From Clarkia xantiana subsp. parviflora (Eukaryota > Streptophyta > Magnoliopsida > Myrtales > Onagraceae), in the NCBI GenBank assembly GCA_036873135.1, contig JAPTYO010000017.1, positions 7,068,001 through 7,132,000 of the forward strand: a stretch of 64,000 nucleotides of DNA, written 5' to 3'. The translations under genes were made by a program, and so were the position numbers. Below the pieces are notes generated by a model. That model searched no databases. It was not told the origin of the DNA and worked only from the letters and a program-made list of their open reading frames with translations. Below, piece after piece: positions 19,494 to 32,993 of this stretch. How positions within the stretch are numbered: the stretch's first letter is position 1; each line of letters opens with the position of its first letter.

Positions 19494-21095
19494 TATATAT
19501 CTATAAGTTGGAAAAAAGGATAGGTTCATAATATAATATTGTAATATATATTAACTATCAATATATATAGTTAACGATAGGGTTAATATATATTGATAGA
19601 TTTACTTGCTATAAAAGATTAAGAAAATATATTGTCTACATATTTTAATCCCTAAAGATATATTTGACAATAATATATATATATGCCGAATATTTTATGT
19701 ATATATATCTATTGTTGATTGATTTACATCTTATAGATAGAATCTTGACAATATTTATATATATATATATATATATATTAGCAATATTGGAAATTATTTT
19801 AAATAATTTATATTTCTTGGTGGCTAAGTTAAGTTTTTAGTGGACTTTAAAACCCTACTTAGCCCACAAGACATATTTCGGCCGAACCCTAGGGTTTATG
19901 GGCCGGTCCAATTGCTAAACCGGAACTGATAAAACCAATCCAGTTTTTCTTAATCGGTTCGACCTAGTCGGGTCGGGTCGGACCGTAGTAACTAAATTGA
20001 ACCTAACCTAACTGGTTTTGAGTGATAAACCTAACCACAATCTTATTTTCTTGAACCTTTTCGGACCAAACCGGATTTTTAAAATCGGACCGACTTGAAC
20101 CGGATTTTAAATTGTTCCGGACCAGATTTTTTAAATTTCTCGGATATTTTTAAAAATCTTCAAATAGGATGTCAAATTTTAAATCCAAAATGTTTTCGAA
20201 CTTTGAACTTAGCCTAAACAGTGCTCTTAGGGTTTGCGTTTTAAAACGTTTTTTCGGTTAAAACCCTAAAACCTAGTTTCGATTATGGGGATGGATCTCA
20301 GATATGCATATTTTTTGGACTGGATTAAATTAGTGGGCTGAATTGCAATTGTTTACTTTCTGCTACATATATAATAGAACTGTCGTCTTGACTCAGTCAA
20401 GCTAGCTGGATATTAATTGCGAGCATTTAGCTCTGAGATTTAAATATATGTATTGCGCAATAGGATAGACATGCTATGCTGATTGAAAGTGCCTAGAATC
20501 CATGTCTAGAAATGTCGCGTAATTGATTGTAAGCATGAATTACAAAACATCCCCTAATATTTTCAAACATTTTTAAAACTGAAAATTCCAGTCGCCAATT
20601 ATGCATGATTTGTGCGGACATTGCATGTTTTGACACGTATGCTAGGATGTTCAAGAATAGAAAGCATGTGATAATTTACTTCACGTAGAATTATATATGC
20701 TAGGAACATTAGACACATGACGCGTAAGCATGTATTGGTTTGTTCGATTTTTATAGCATAATATGATATTATGCATGCGTAAATTATCGGATAATTCCTT
20801 TTAAAATTATAAGGGCCTTGGGAAAGCCATGATCGGGTATACTTGTTTGAAAATTCCCGTTTCGGTAATTTGCAATATAATGACCGTTTTCAAAAGACTG
20901 ATCTATTAGATTGAAGACGACGGTAGTGTGAATTCTTAAACGACACCCCCTTCCCTCGGTTTACTGACGGTCGATTTGGTTTAGTGACTGAAGGACCACT
21001 ATTTATCGTATTCCATCTTAATAGATAATCCGATGTTTGCAATTCTGTCAAAATGTTGTTGTCTTCCTGAATTAGCATAATTATCAATGTATTAG
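19494..21095 (+). other. Copia F leader, continued
   Basis: Noncoding. It has long TA-rich stretches (19540-19780), then a stretch full of AACCGG/GGACCG-like words (19900-20130), then AT-rich sequence. The same order is seen in copia E (39930-40322 and 49699-50543). The matching block at 33224-33366 shows the family recurs. Confidence 0.7.
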
Positions 21096-23690
21096 TTTTC
21101 ATGGCTAAGTCGGTACGCTTCTATGAACCTTGCAGTCTTGATGGTATAAATTATGATGAACATAAGGAATATGTATTGGACTCCTCTCTGCTACGATTCC
21201 GAAAAGCGGAGAGGACAACTACGAATGAATATGGTAGTTCGTATGATTTTGACAATTAGAGATGAACGTGATAGTTTATTTCCCAAGAATTGGAGTAGGT
21301 TCTTTGATAATCTGAATGCATATGTGGTGATACATTCAACTCTGGTTTAAGGGGGTTGAAGAAGACTTCAATTGCAACCAGACAATGACAAAGCTTGGTG
21401 TTCCTTTGCATCTGCCTCGGTAGATGCAAGGATGCTGAAGCTAGAAATGTTTCAGTTGAATGTGATGTTCTTTTCTTTGTCCATGGATGCCGGTGAAAAA
21501 TCCATTCAAGACCTTCGCAATGAAAGGTCAACATGGAAAAGATGTATAAGGTTGCCTTACATTGACATGATTCAATAACCTTGAGTCTAGTTAAGCAAAG
21601 GAACCAAGGCAGTGAAGCGACAACCTTCTCAGCTCACCACAAGAGATCATATGAAGTCAATTGTGATCCATATATCATGAAGTGAACTAGATCATAAAAG
21701 GTTTTATACGGTAATCCGGTGGGTCAAACCCCGTTATTAAGTGCGTCTAAAACACGCCTCGTATGACATGTATATAAAGCCGTGAAACACTTTATTTGAA
21801 CACAAAACATTTGATATGATTCACTAGTGAATTTAATCAGATGTGATGTTCAACATGACTTAAAGTTAAGATATGTATGGATCGAACATGAGACTTTCAG
21901 ATCAAGAACCCTACCATTGTCATTTATCGTTTGTTGTTCGTCTGAAATACTAAAATTTTAGTTATTTTGAAATTTGGAGATGTTGAATAAAGAAATTGTT
22001 GCTCGATTTGAAGCACAAATTGCTTATCAATGTAACGTTCCGGTCAAAGGGAATGATCTGAAACGATAATTCAAACCTACTGGTTAGAACCAAAATTTCG
22101 GCCAGGTAAAAGTGGTCGAATAAGACGAAACGATTCACATACTCTGTCATCTCAGTCAGGTAAAAAAAAACTGAATAAATCCATCGATCGCGTAGTTCTA
22201 AAAGGGCAGACCGACTTAACTCATCTTGTTTGTTAGTACTCCATTAAATGGCATGTGCATGTAAAACCGATTTGATTTTAAATTTGGAAACGAAACAATT
22301 TAAACTGGTTTTAGGCACCACGCGCGCGTGTACCTCGAAAGACGGAACACATCGTTTCAAAGTACAAATTTAATAATGAAGTTTTTTAATAAATGAATGC
22401 TGAGATTTCGTTTGTAATTCTTTGGAAATAACTCAATGATGACTACTGTGGTTAGAGATATGCTTCAAAGCTACTACAATCTAGTAAGAACATCAACTAT
22501 GGCATTAAAGCGAACGCTTAAATGCATAGCCCTTGAGATGAATAAGTCTCTGGGTGAGCTAAACAAACGAAAGGAAGAAGTCAGTAAAACGACTCTCCCA
22601 CTATAAGCCTCGAACGAAAAGTTTGGTTAAAGCAATCATTTTATCAAATACTTCAAGCAACATAGTTCAAAGTTACATAATGATGAAGTTGAACATTAAT
22701 TAATCCTCCAGATGAAATTAAGTTGATTCACATCAATGTAACTCTATGTTCCAATAAAATATGTTGACACATCACCATAAAAGCTAAAAGGATGATACAG
22801 GTAAAACCATATCACTAGCAGCATTAATATGCGCATTAAACAAGTATTTATTAAGAGTACGGTCTACTCTTAAAAGAATACAAGTTTAAAATTAGCTAAG
22901 ATTGATGGTATTGTGATCAAACAAGACATATTATAAAGATTTGAGGATAAATTTCCAATGTTTTGCGGAACGAACATACATAGTACTGATCGAATCAATG
23001 AATGGTTAACGGAGATTATCTTGTCCCACTTACTTCGAGTGGGAGAATTGATACAACATAAGTGATTGATATGGTAAATGATGATGGAGACGTCTTCATA
23101 ATAAATCCAGTGGGAGGGCTCACTCCCCCTCACATATAATCATCACTAAATGCAAATGCGAATCAAGTCGAACCTGATAATCATAATGCTGAACTAACAC
23201 AACTATCCATTATTCCTAGTGGGAGGGAAACGACCAACTTGGTTCCAGATCCTAGTGATCAAGGAATACATCTCGGAGGTAAAATTCCGAGACCAAGAGG
23301 TCATCTTGAGATAGTTGTAGATCAAAGTTCTAGCACGGCCATTGTTCCCAGTGGGAGTGATGCTCCGATAAGAAGTATTATTCGAGTGGGAGTAGCGATC
23401 AAACTATAAATGGGATTAACGAGCCTAGACATAGGCAAAGAACTTCTGTCAGAGAAGTATCCCATCAAGTGAGACATTCGTTCACGAAACAGTGACGGTT
23501 CAGCAAACAATGGCAGAACCTCAAACGAGGGAATGGAGGAAAACAATGGAGGATGAAATATGCCTAAATAAGAACAAATTTGATTATGGTCCTTAGTTGA
23601 TTGATCTGCTAACCGCAGAACTAGTAAGTGAAATTTTAGAATTCACTACTGATGGAAAGTTGAGTGGTTGAAAACTCAAATGATTGAGAA
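21096..23690 (+). pseudogene. Degenerate gag to integrase region of copia F
   Basis: The position corresponds to copia gag, protease and integrase, but frames are short and broken. The start near 21096 (AKSVRFYEPCSLDG) aligns in position with the gag start of copia E at 62174. Towards 23500 a motif like WRKTMEDE appears, typical of the segment just before copia RT. No zinc knuckle or DDE motif can be read. The region may also include rearranged or inverted pieces. Confidence 0.5.
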
Positions 23691-24489
23691 AGGATATACC
23701 TAAATTCATGGAGTGGACTTTGATGAAACATACTCACCAACTGTGCGTTACACCACAGTAAGGGCCATCCTTGCCCTAGTTGCATGTCTTGATCTAGAGC
23801 TGCACCAAATGGATGTTAAGACCGCATTCCTCCATGGAAACTTGGAGGAAGAGATCTACATGGAGCAGCCATAGGGTTTTGTCACTCCTGGCAAAGAACG
23901 TAAAGTTTGCAAACTCCAAAGGTCTATTTACGGTCTTAAACAATCGTCTCGGCAATGATATCGCAGATTTCACGAGGAAATCGTCGGAAACGGATTTGTG
24001 AATCTTCATGAGGATCGTTGGGTACACACTAAGACCTCTTGGTCTAAGTATGTCATCATAACACTATATGTAGATGACATACTCATTGCTGCGAACGACG
24101 TGAGTTTTATGAACAAATTAAAGTCCTGGTTAGTGTCAGCTCTTGAGATGAAAGACAGGGGAGAGGCCACGTACAATTTAGGCATTAAGATTGCCCGAGA
24201 TCGTGCCACCCGGACATTGTGTCTGTCTCAAGAATCTTATATCAACAAACTGTTGAAAAGATTCAGAATGCTCGATGCTAAACCCGTGGATACGCCGGTT
24301 GTATTCGGGTGCGCGCTGTCAAAGCGTGATGGACCGAAAAACCAACAGCAGCATGAACAGATGAAGGGGGCAGAGTACCTAAGCATGGTAGGGAGTCTTA
24401 TGTACGACATGCTATGTAGTCGACCAGATATTTGTTACACTGTGGGCCTAGTAGCAAGATTCCAATCAGATCCTAGTTATCAAATCTAA
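23691..24489 (+). pseudogene. Copia F reverse transcriptase, broken
   Basis: RT motifs in order are GVDFDETYSPTV, QMDVKTAFLHG, YGLKQSSRQ, LYVDDILIA (about 24064) and YLSMVGSLMYDMLCSRPDI. In-frame stops follow EQP (near 23871) and SRQ (near 23957). A frameshift or short deletion after the SDP motif ends the frame at 24489. The motif set places it in Ty1/copia. It is not functional. Confidence 0.92.
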
Positions 24490-24566
24490 AGGCCGTAAAA
24501 CGAATTATAAGGTATCTGAAATGTACTGCCGACTATGTTCTATGCTATAAGGGCAAGCAAATAGAA

Positions 24567-25040
24567 TTGACCGGTTATAGTGACGCCGACCACAGTGGCG
24601 ATCCAGATGATCGTAAGTCTACCACAGGAGGAGTTTTCCTTCTTGCTAATGCTGCCATATCATGGGTAAGCAAGAAGCAATCATGTGTCGCACTTTCCAC
24701 TATGGAATCAGAATTCGTTGCCCTTTCTAAAAACGCTCAAGAAGCGGTCTGGCTGAAAAGGCTTCTCACTGCATTAATTGGCACTGGCAAAAAGAGTAAT
24801 CCCGTCAAGGTATACTCTGACAGTCAGGCAGCCATTGCAGCAGTTAAGAATCCAAAGTACCATAGTAGGACCAAACTCATTGATGTGAAATACAATTATG
24901 CTAAATCTGTTCTGGAAGACAACATAATCGCTTTAGAATACTTGTCCACGGATAAAATGGTCGCAGATCCATTAACTAAGCCATTACATAGAGAGATCTT
25001 CGAAAAACACGTAAAACTGCTTGGATTACGTAGGGCTTAA
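24567..25040 (+). pseudogene. Copia F RNase H domain
   Basis: An open 157-codon fragment with TGYSDADHSGD, STGG-like TTGGVFLL, STMESEFVALS, VYSDSQAA and the closing KYHSRTKLIDVKYNY. All the expected acidic residues are visible. It is out of frame with the RT fragment. It ends at the usual copia pol C-terminus, followed by 3' UTR. Confidence 0.9.
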
Positions 25041-26169
25041 GTGAGTGACTTGTATAAGCGATAACATTTTGACATTTGAAATAATATTATTTCGATTGAA
25101 TAAAAGAATTGCAAACTGAGTATATGATCTATCGACGTCATAATGAAATATAACATAGGATTTTACGGTCTATAAACTAAGTCGTAGGAAGAGGTAAAAC
25201 TCTTCCACCAAAATTATGCCGAATGTGAACCATGCTCGTCACACAGGCATGGTCATCTTGTAAGGAGAAGGGAACCTCTACCACAACAAGATTGGCTAAG
25301 AACCAGGGGGATAAACCTGGTTAAACGAAATGATAACCTTGTCACGCTTAATGCATGACTTAATCTTCGTTTTGTACATCTACGTGTTGGACCCAGTCCA
25401 TCATTAAAATCACATTCAGGGCCAGATGAAAGATTCTGCGATAGCATGGTTGACATATCCCATTCCTGGCTAGTCCAGGTGTGCTATCGACCCGTGCTTC
25501 ATACTGGCGTGTCATGTTCGACCACGGGGTCATGCTCGGTTGTGCTAGCTAGAATTCTAGTGATTCAAAGGGCGCATATTTCTTCACCTTAAGCGTGTGA
25601 TTGATCCCGGATGTCTTATGAAGAGGCATCCAAAGTATCCTCTCGGACTTAGAACTTATACCTAAGGTCTAGCTCAATGTTCGCTTCCCGACGTACGAGC
25701 GTAGAGCCAAAGAAAACGGCCAAGTGACCACGTCTTGGAAACCGGTTGAGTTAGACTAAGGGCATGAGTGATGGGGATGGTCAAGTTCACCTATAATTCA
25801 CCGACTCTTGTGTTCACTAAGTGGCCGCCAACCGGATATTAGTTGAAGGTTCTGAACATTTGTAATGGATGCCCTGGAAAAGTATTCCTATGTGGAAAAC
25901 TGGGCAATTTGAGAATTATCAGTTAACCAAGGATACAGTGCGGTACATATTTTATTTTAACATGATTGATTTACGAAAGGGAATCAACGTTCTGCGGGTG
26001 CTGCAATACTCCAAACAGATGAGTAGCACGATGCCCGTCGTATCCGCCGGTCGATGGCAAACCTCATATGAACTATTCAGAGACGGAGACAAAGACTGAA
26101 GACTGAGATGTTGATGCTATTGGATAACTATATATTAACAGGCACCCTCCCATTCCGGCGAGTAGGAGC
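25041..26169 (+). other. Copia F 3' noncoding region
   Basis: No coding potential. Parts are recognisable, reversed, in copia I (33968-35080) and copia J (63405-64000), for example TGGAAAACTGGGCAATT and CCCATTCCGGCGAGTAGGAGC before the 3' LTR. The last is the likely polypurine tract region. Confidence 0.8.
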
Positions 26170-26743
26170 TGTTAGCATATGGTGACGTGGCGCCGTAATT
26201 GGTAGCCGTTAATGCTAAGGAAATTACCTAAGTTAATTAGGTAATTGTCACATTAGGGTAATTAGGCCAAACCCTAACCCTAATTGACATGGGAGGCCCA
26301 AAATTGGGCCTCCCCCTTTAATAGCATGGTTCGGCCGGACCCCTATACCACATTGGTTGGAGTGGACTTTTGTCCACTCCACCAATCCTATATATAGGGG
26401 ACTCACCTAAGGGGTTGATTCACTCATTCATAATAAAGTACCTCCATTGAGGAACTTGAGAGAAACCCTCTCGCCCCTTAGTAGTAATTTTCGGTGCACA
26501 TCTTAGTCCGAGGTTCTGTCCCCGTTGAAGAATCGATCAGAGGCTTTGTTTTGGAGCTTATACCGTGTAGGACTTCTTCTCACGAAGAACTTGTACGGGT
26601 TCCGACCGGAGGATCAGAACTCCCTCCACAACGTTCTTGGGCAGGAAGCTATTGAGGTATGTGTACACTATTCCGCTGCGTAATTAGATTACTTACTAGT
26701 ACATGTTTAGCATTCTGTAGTATTATGTCCCCGTAATCCAACA
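26170..26743 (+). repeat. 3' LTR of copia F
   Basis: 574 bp, about 20 differences from the 5' LTR. TATATATA lies at about 26390-26397. Confidence 0.93.
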
Positions 26744-27574
26744 GTATACAACACTCTCTGTAATACTCTATCTACGAGCTCCCTACTTATACATCTAAGC
26801 CAAGTTGCGGTCACATATGTATCACTTGCATCGTCGCAGCAAGTATCCAAGCTAATGTCAGCACACGACGGCTAGTCGAGCGAATTGCTCAAACACAAGA
26901 TTCTACCTTGGAAATAATACCAAGTAGCGATCTCACACGTATATGCGCATCACGACATGGATGCAACTACGCGCATGGACTAGAGAATGCAAATAGCGAT
27001 ATACCAACGAACACATACGGCTAGGAACATTCGAAAACTCCACGCCTAACATGTGTCGTCAGCCAAAGGGAGTATTCATACTAAAATCTCAATACATGCA
27101 CTAATTAAATAAGATCATAGAACTTCAATTATTCTCTGTTATATTGCAAGCATTGCAATTATCTAATGAAATGCATACCTTCTCGTAGGTACAAGCTTAC
27201 TTATGCATCAACGACATACCCTACTCTGGAATTACACCAAGTAGCGGACTCTATGAATATAACTTGCATCAACAATACAAGCTATCATGCTTAACACAAT
27301 AACATGCCTATATTATACGCCACCAACATGTCAATACTCGACATCAACAACGAGTTCTCGATACGCTCTCTTGCGCGACATCTTTTATGTCTACTATATA
27401 CAACTACATACTGGAAATTTTCCTAAGGATTATCTACAAGTAACATGGCGCGACATCCCCGCTCGGGGGCAACCCCATGACTACAACAATCATTCCTTGA
27501 TTTATCAACCAAGAGGCGACCATCTACTATGTGGTGCAACATCCTCTAAACGAGGGCAACCCCACACAACTACA

Positions 27575-27790
27575 TAGCGCGACATCCTCTATACGAGGGC
27601 AACCCCATGATATATTACTGAGGAACGAGACACCCAGTATAGATTACTAAACAAGTACATGGAGCCACATCCTCTATACGAGGGCAACCCCATGATATCT
27701 TACTGAGGAACGAGACACCCAGTATATATTACTAAACATATACATGGCGCGACATCCTCTTTACGAGGGAAACCCCATGGGAACCTACTA
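27575..27790. repeat. 85-bp tandem repeat
   Basis: About 2.5 units with GACATCCTCTATACGAGGGC and GAGGAACGAGACACCC, 85 bp apart. Partial units lie upstream near 27447 and 27535. Noncoding. Confidence 0.8.
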
Positions 27791-27964
27791 CTACCCACAA
27801 GTAGCGTTCATTATTATGTACCACCTCTCTACGCCGGCAAAAGCGTAGACAAAAATCGCCGCAATACACAACGCAGCGAAAATATCACCAAACATACAAG
27901 TCGAGTCTTGTAAAACGTTATCTTGTTCGTGAACAAATAACAAAAATAAAACACTCCAACTAAG

Positions 27965-28440
27965 AAAGTAGTGTCTTGCCCCTACGTCGCCTTGGAATGG
28001 CCCAAGAGACGGAAAAAACTACAAGTCGTGTAATGCGAACTTGTACAACCCCCTGGAATAACCGGGTAGAGGTGTAGTAGCATTGCAAGGTCAGTACAAG
28101 GACTAGCCAAGGAACACCTCGCCTCAACGCTATAACGGGGGTACCCAAATAGCGGATCAAAACACATTCAAAATTTGGCAAGTCGTGTCTTGCTACAACG
28201 TCGCTTCGGAATGGCTTGAAAGACGGTGTAAACTACAAGGCGTATCACACGACATTTGTCACGCCCTTTGACTAACAAAGTGGATGCGCACTAGCAACGC
28301 AAGGGAAGTAATTGGGATAGCCAACGGAACGCCTTGCAACAACGTTACGAGGGGTGTTCCCAACTAACAGATGGAAAAACGCACCAAACTTACAAGTAGC
28401 GTCTTGCAACAACGTCGCCTTAGAGTGGACTAAGAGACGG
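27965..28440. repeat. 214-bp tandem repeat
   Basis: Three copies of a block containing GTGTCTTG, ACGTCGC and AAGAGACGG at 27971, 28185 and 28399, spaced 214 bp. Later copies are diverged. Confidence 0.75.
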
Positions 28441-28498
28441 TAAAAACTAAGGTCTCGCCTGGTCGAGACGACACACTCGCGTGTATACATGGGTCTTG

Positions 28499-28690
28499 CG
28501 CATTACTACTCACAAATGCCAAGTATCGGAAAAATGACCTTGTGCATTACTACCCATAAATGACAAGGGTCACTCTAAGGACTTGCGCATTACTACTCAT
28601 AAATGCCAAGTGCCGGGACAATAGCCTTACGCATTACTACCCATAAATGCCAAGCGTCACTCTTAAGCCTTGCGCGTTACTACTCATGAA
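28499..28690. repeat. 44-bp tandem repeat
   Basis: Five copies of GCATTACTACTCATAAATGC-like sequence about 44 bp apart. Noncoding. Confidence 0.78.
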
Positions 28691-29380
28691 ATACAGCAAG
28701 CATACAACACATGTGTCTAACACATATTCATCTTGCCATGCCTATGTATAACTAAGAGGGGCACGCAATGCAGGGACGTATGTCTCCTAACATCAACTAC
28801 GGATGCTACATCCAATAAAAGGACGAGTCTCAACTCTACTCTATAGTCCAAAATACATGGACAATCATGAACACAAATGTATGAAATATTACTACCATGT
28901 TATCATGCATTACTAAACTATTCATGACAGGTCTTATATGACAACGTCAAAGCATCGAAACATAAACATAAAAGGTTCAAAGGGACAACACCCCAAAATG
29001 CAACCTCAACCCAACACGGGGAGCAAAAACTACGTGACATGCGAGGTACCAACACCTCAAGTGGGCTGAACTATACCCTCATCTCGAGTGATAATCTCCA
29101 CTCAACACCTACATAGCCTATACGACCCTTATGTAGCTATATGTCCAGTGGCAAACATGCATATATACAAAACCGATTAAAGTAAAAGTCGGGGGCAACA
29201 GTATATACCATGCCCAACAAAGCCTTCGATGGAAGACACACACATCAGGTCGTCATCACCTGCCCGAATGTTAGCGTGATAGGACTCCGAATCTTTGTAC
29301 TCTGTTACTCCATCAACCTTCTCCTCTACATACGCACTCTCCTGCATAACCTGCAAGACAAGGATGTACGTCTTGCTATC
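28691..29380. other. Element G internal sequence, no feature seen
   Basis: No conserved ORF, repeat or signal recognised. It lies just downstream (antisense direction) of the decayed aORF, where A-D have their hairpin arrays. I see no such array here. Confidence 0.4.
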
Positions 29381-30284
29381 CTATGCAACCTTCTTCTGAA
29401 GGGCAATTACACTGGACTCGAGCGCAACAACTCGAGCCTGACGAGATGAGGTTCCCGCCTCCAAATCAGGGACGTTGGAATCCAAGAAACGCGTCTTCCC
29501 CTTCATGCTCACCAACTCGCGACATACCATGTTGCACTTCCCTTGGAGTACTTTCTCCTCCTTCGTGAGTTCGATCGCAAAGGAGCAAAGGTGCGCCATA
29601 TGGACAACAACCTATAGTGCAATACAACATCCAACAACAAACAAGTTGTAATAACAAAGCAGATATGCATACAACTTATAAAAGAGTAAGGACGAATACT
29701 CACAGGCGCAAGACATGTCTGCACACCCTCAACATATGAGTGCGCACTCTTAGGTTCGCTGAGACGAACCCTTCGATCGCCAGGAGAGATAATCTGCTGG
29801 AACATACGTACTCCCACCTCGGGAACATGCCTCCTTGGCAAAGCGCGACCCCCCAATAGCAAAGGGTGCCCACTCCCCGCCAATGATAGCGTCCTTTCAG
29901 GACGAACCAAGGCAGCGCGGGCAGCAAGAGGCGCAATACCTATAAATATATACAAGGATAAACAAGAAGGGCCAAGCATCACAGTATAGCAAGAAAATAA
30001 AGGCAACTTACACATCTTTACGAGGAGACTCCTCCTCCAAGGTTCGGTCCCTCGACCGGAGGGCAGACATAGCAGGCGCGCGAGCCTGACCCTCAAACGT
30101 TCGATGCCTCGCCACTGCCGGATTTCGACCACTTGGGATCGCTCGAGGGACGCACCTCGGAGTCAGCTCTTTTGGTCTTGGAACAAGGCGGAGTGTCCGC
30201 AACAGCAACACGCGCATGTCTACGCACCAAGAGGGGAAACAACATCTCTTCTTCAAAAATTAAGTATGGAGACGCTAAGTGCAA
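29381..30284 (-). pseudogene. Decayed antisense gene (aORF) of element G
   Basis: Reading leftward, modules correspond to those of D and A. First comes KTKRADSEVRPSS (D has VRKTDSEVGPST). An intron-like stretch with GTAAG and TATAG ends lies at about 30010-29942. Then come GGEWAPF and PEVGVRMFQQ with SPGDR, as in GSEW/PEVG of A. A GTGAG donor follows near 29700, and finally MAHLCSFAIELTKEEKVLQGK, corresponding to MADLVNL...EERKVYED of A. Frameshifts break the middle module. Its presence in the most diverged element shows the gene is an old part of this Tat group. Function is unknown. Confidence 0.65.
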
Positions 30285-30637
30285 TGCACGCGTGTCTACG
30301 CACCAAGAAGGAGGAACGATGCCTCTCGTTCAAAAGCTAAGTACGGAAGCACTACGCGAAGCACACGTGCGGTAACACAATGAGATGGGGCGTAAACCTC
30401 TCATTCAGAAATTAGATATAATGGCAACATACATGGGGCGACACATCAACAAGGTGCAACGATTGCTTCTAAAGTCTATGTGTAAGAATACCATGAACGC
30501 CACACTATGCACGCGCAACACCGTACACACGCGTCAACACGTCAATGCGAGATCTACCACCTCACATACGAAGCACCTAACAGGTACACCAAGTGACTAG
30601 CAAGTCCGCGCGTCTTTAAGCGGCTATCATGTCAGCG

Positions 30638-31627
30638 TATCTGGAAGCGGCTATCACGTCCGTGCATCTCTAAGGGGCTGATGTGTCCACGAGTCGCCGA
30701 ACGACTTTTATGTCTGTGCATCACATTAATATATCTATAACCAATTAGCGGCCGAAGGAAGCACCCTACCTTGAAAATACCAGGTTGCGGCAACAACATG
30801 GATAGGCACGTCGCCTCGCTGACCTCTGACCAACACAATGGAAGGGCACATCGCCTCGTCGACCTTTAGCCTTCTCCCTACCTCGGAAACATCAAGTAGT
30901 TGTCGCTGAATGCACCCAACCTTGGAAAAACCCAAGTAGCAGTCGACACGAGGGTCAACACCCCGCGCATTTGGAAGCGGCTATCACGTCCGCGCATCTC
31001 TAAGTGGCTGATGTGTCCACGAGTCGCCGAAGGAATTTTATGTCTGTGCATCACATCAATATATCTATAACCAATTAGCGGCCGAAGGAAGCACTCTACC
31101 TTGAAAATACCAGGTTGCGGCAACAACATGTTTAGGCACATCGCCTCGCCGACCTCTGACCAACACAATGAAAGGGTACATCGCCTCGTCGACCTCTAGC
31201 CTTCTCCTTACCTCGGAAACATCAAGTGGCTGTCGCTGAATGCACCCAACCTTGGAAAAACCCAAGTAGCAGTCGACACGAGGGTCAACACCCCGCGCAT
31301 CTGGAAGCAGCTATCACGTCCGCGCATCTCTAAGTGGCTGATGTGTCCACGAGTCGCGGGACGACTTTCATGTTTGTGCATCACATCAATATATCTATAA
31401 CCAAGTAGCGGCCGCAGGAAGCACTCTACCTTGAAAATACCAGGTTGCGGCAACAACATGGATAGGCACACCGCCTCGCCGACCTCTGACAAACACAATG
31501 GAAGGGTATGTCGCCTCGTCGACCTCTAGCATTCTCCCTACCTCGGAAACATCAAGTAGCTGTCGCTGAATGCACCCAACCTTGGAAAATCCCAAGTAGC
31601 AGTCGACACGAGGGTCAACACCCCGCG
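30638..31627. repeat. 330-bp tandem repeat, three copies
   Basis: Copies start at about 30638, 30968 and 31298 with GGAAGCGGCTATCACGTC and share AACCAATTAGCGGCCG and CCAGGTTGCGGCAACAACAT. Identity between copies is high. The 330-bp unit is divisible by three, so frames on the minus strand recur in each copy. Stops within each unit argue against one long protein. Confidence 0.92.
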
Positions 31628-32993
31628 TCCAAGACAACTATGTGGCGAACATACCCGACACGGGGGCAATTCCACACCTACGAACTTGTAAGTTTACAAC
31701 TACTACATAACGAACATCCTCTATACGGGGGAAACTCTACGTCAGTAAGGGCCTCATCCCGACACTTATATAGCCTATACGGCACTAAGCGCGTCTGCAC
31801 GACCTAAAACTACGCGCGTCGGTGTAACTTAACACGCATCTATTATGGACCGTTCATCGACAACACGTCGGAGGCCTAACACCTTGCGAATAAGGGGCTA
31901 GTGCGCCCATGATTAGAATCGGCACTTACATACACCTATGCGATCTACGCGCCTATACGACACATACATGCGCGTACTCGGCCAAGTCACTACAAACACT
32001 CCCCCTCCGGGGGAAAAACTATATCGACAAAGGCCTCGTCTCTCGACACATACGTTGCGAATATACTCCTATTATAAGGTGTTTGTCAACGACACGACGG
32101 ATGCATGAAGCCTCGCAATCTCAGTACCTGCGCGTCTGTAACACACACTCCTCTGTGTAGTGTGAGGGTGAAGGTTTACCTCTTCTTATTTTTCTAACTC
32201 TTCTTATGAGTCTTCAGTATACTCCCATTCTTACATATTCACGCATAAATACACCATGTTTGCATACATACCAACATGTACGTCTGTGTTACGTATATAC
32301 ACTTGCATGACTGCATATGTATTTTCTATACACGCATACTCGCTGCACTAACCATGTCAGCAGTTAATCTCTTCCACCAAGCAATAGGGAGGAAACCAAT
32401 TCCAATATGTGGAGACTAAGTATGGAGATGTACACACTCCCTTATATACACATGTGGGTAATATTCTATCCTCCCCATATTTTTTCTAACTCTTTTGGGA
32501 GAATTCCCTAACACTTACACATGTTTACATACTCTCGCGTACATATTCATGTCTACATACATACACACGTTTGCATATCCATGATACGTGTTTATTATTA
32601 CAATCCCGACATGTATATACTTATACCCATGTAATCACATATATACATGCCCATACTTACATGATTTAATTTCATGACATTATGCATCACACGCCGACTC
32701 ACGTACGCGCACACATCATGTTCACATACATGTTTGCATTCATATCCATGATCGCATACGCGGACTAGAATTTTCATATACGTATACGTCATAAATACAC
32801 GCTTGCTACACTAACCATGTCGACAGATACGACTACTCCCGTCCAAGCTCAAGGAGGGATTCATCATAATAAGGCCTACGCGCCAACGTATAGTAAGTCC
32901 ACCCCGAGGTATCACCCGAACTTAAATCGAACGTATACACTATCGAAAATAGAGTCAAGACGGGGCCAGGCCACCACTTGACTCGGGGAAAAA
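31628..32993 (+). other. Element G 3' noncoding region and polypurine tract
   Basis: AC-rich sequence with many CATAC/CATGT words (32220-32800). It ends in CTTGACTCGGGGAAAAA directly before the LTR start. The same TTGACT-GGGG context precedes the LTRs of B, C and H. Confidence 0.65.

Larger units (their letters stand above)
10292..26743 (+). mobile_element. Ty1/copia retrotransposon F, interrupted by element B
   Basis: LTRs lie at 10292-10867 and 26170-26743, with an initiator-Met type primer site after the first. The internal part is 10868-11317 and 19494-26169. Flanks are GTATA plus one T on the left and GTATA on the right, an imperfect target duplication. The RT and RNase H order (integrase upstream of RT, not recognisable here) is that of copia. 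The coding region is broken by stops and frameshifts. About 20 differences between the LTRs make it clearly older than B. Confidence 0.9.

Noticed and set aside
30632..31637. Repeated minus-strand ORFs of 66-96 codons
   Set aside because: They recur because of the 330-bp tandem repeat; stops in each unit and no known domain.
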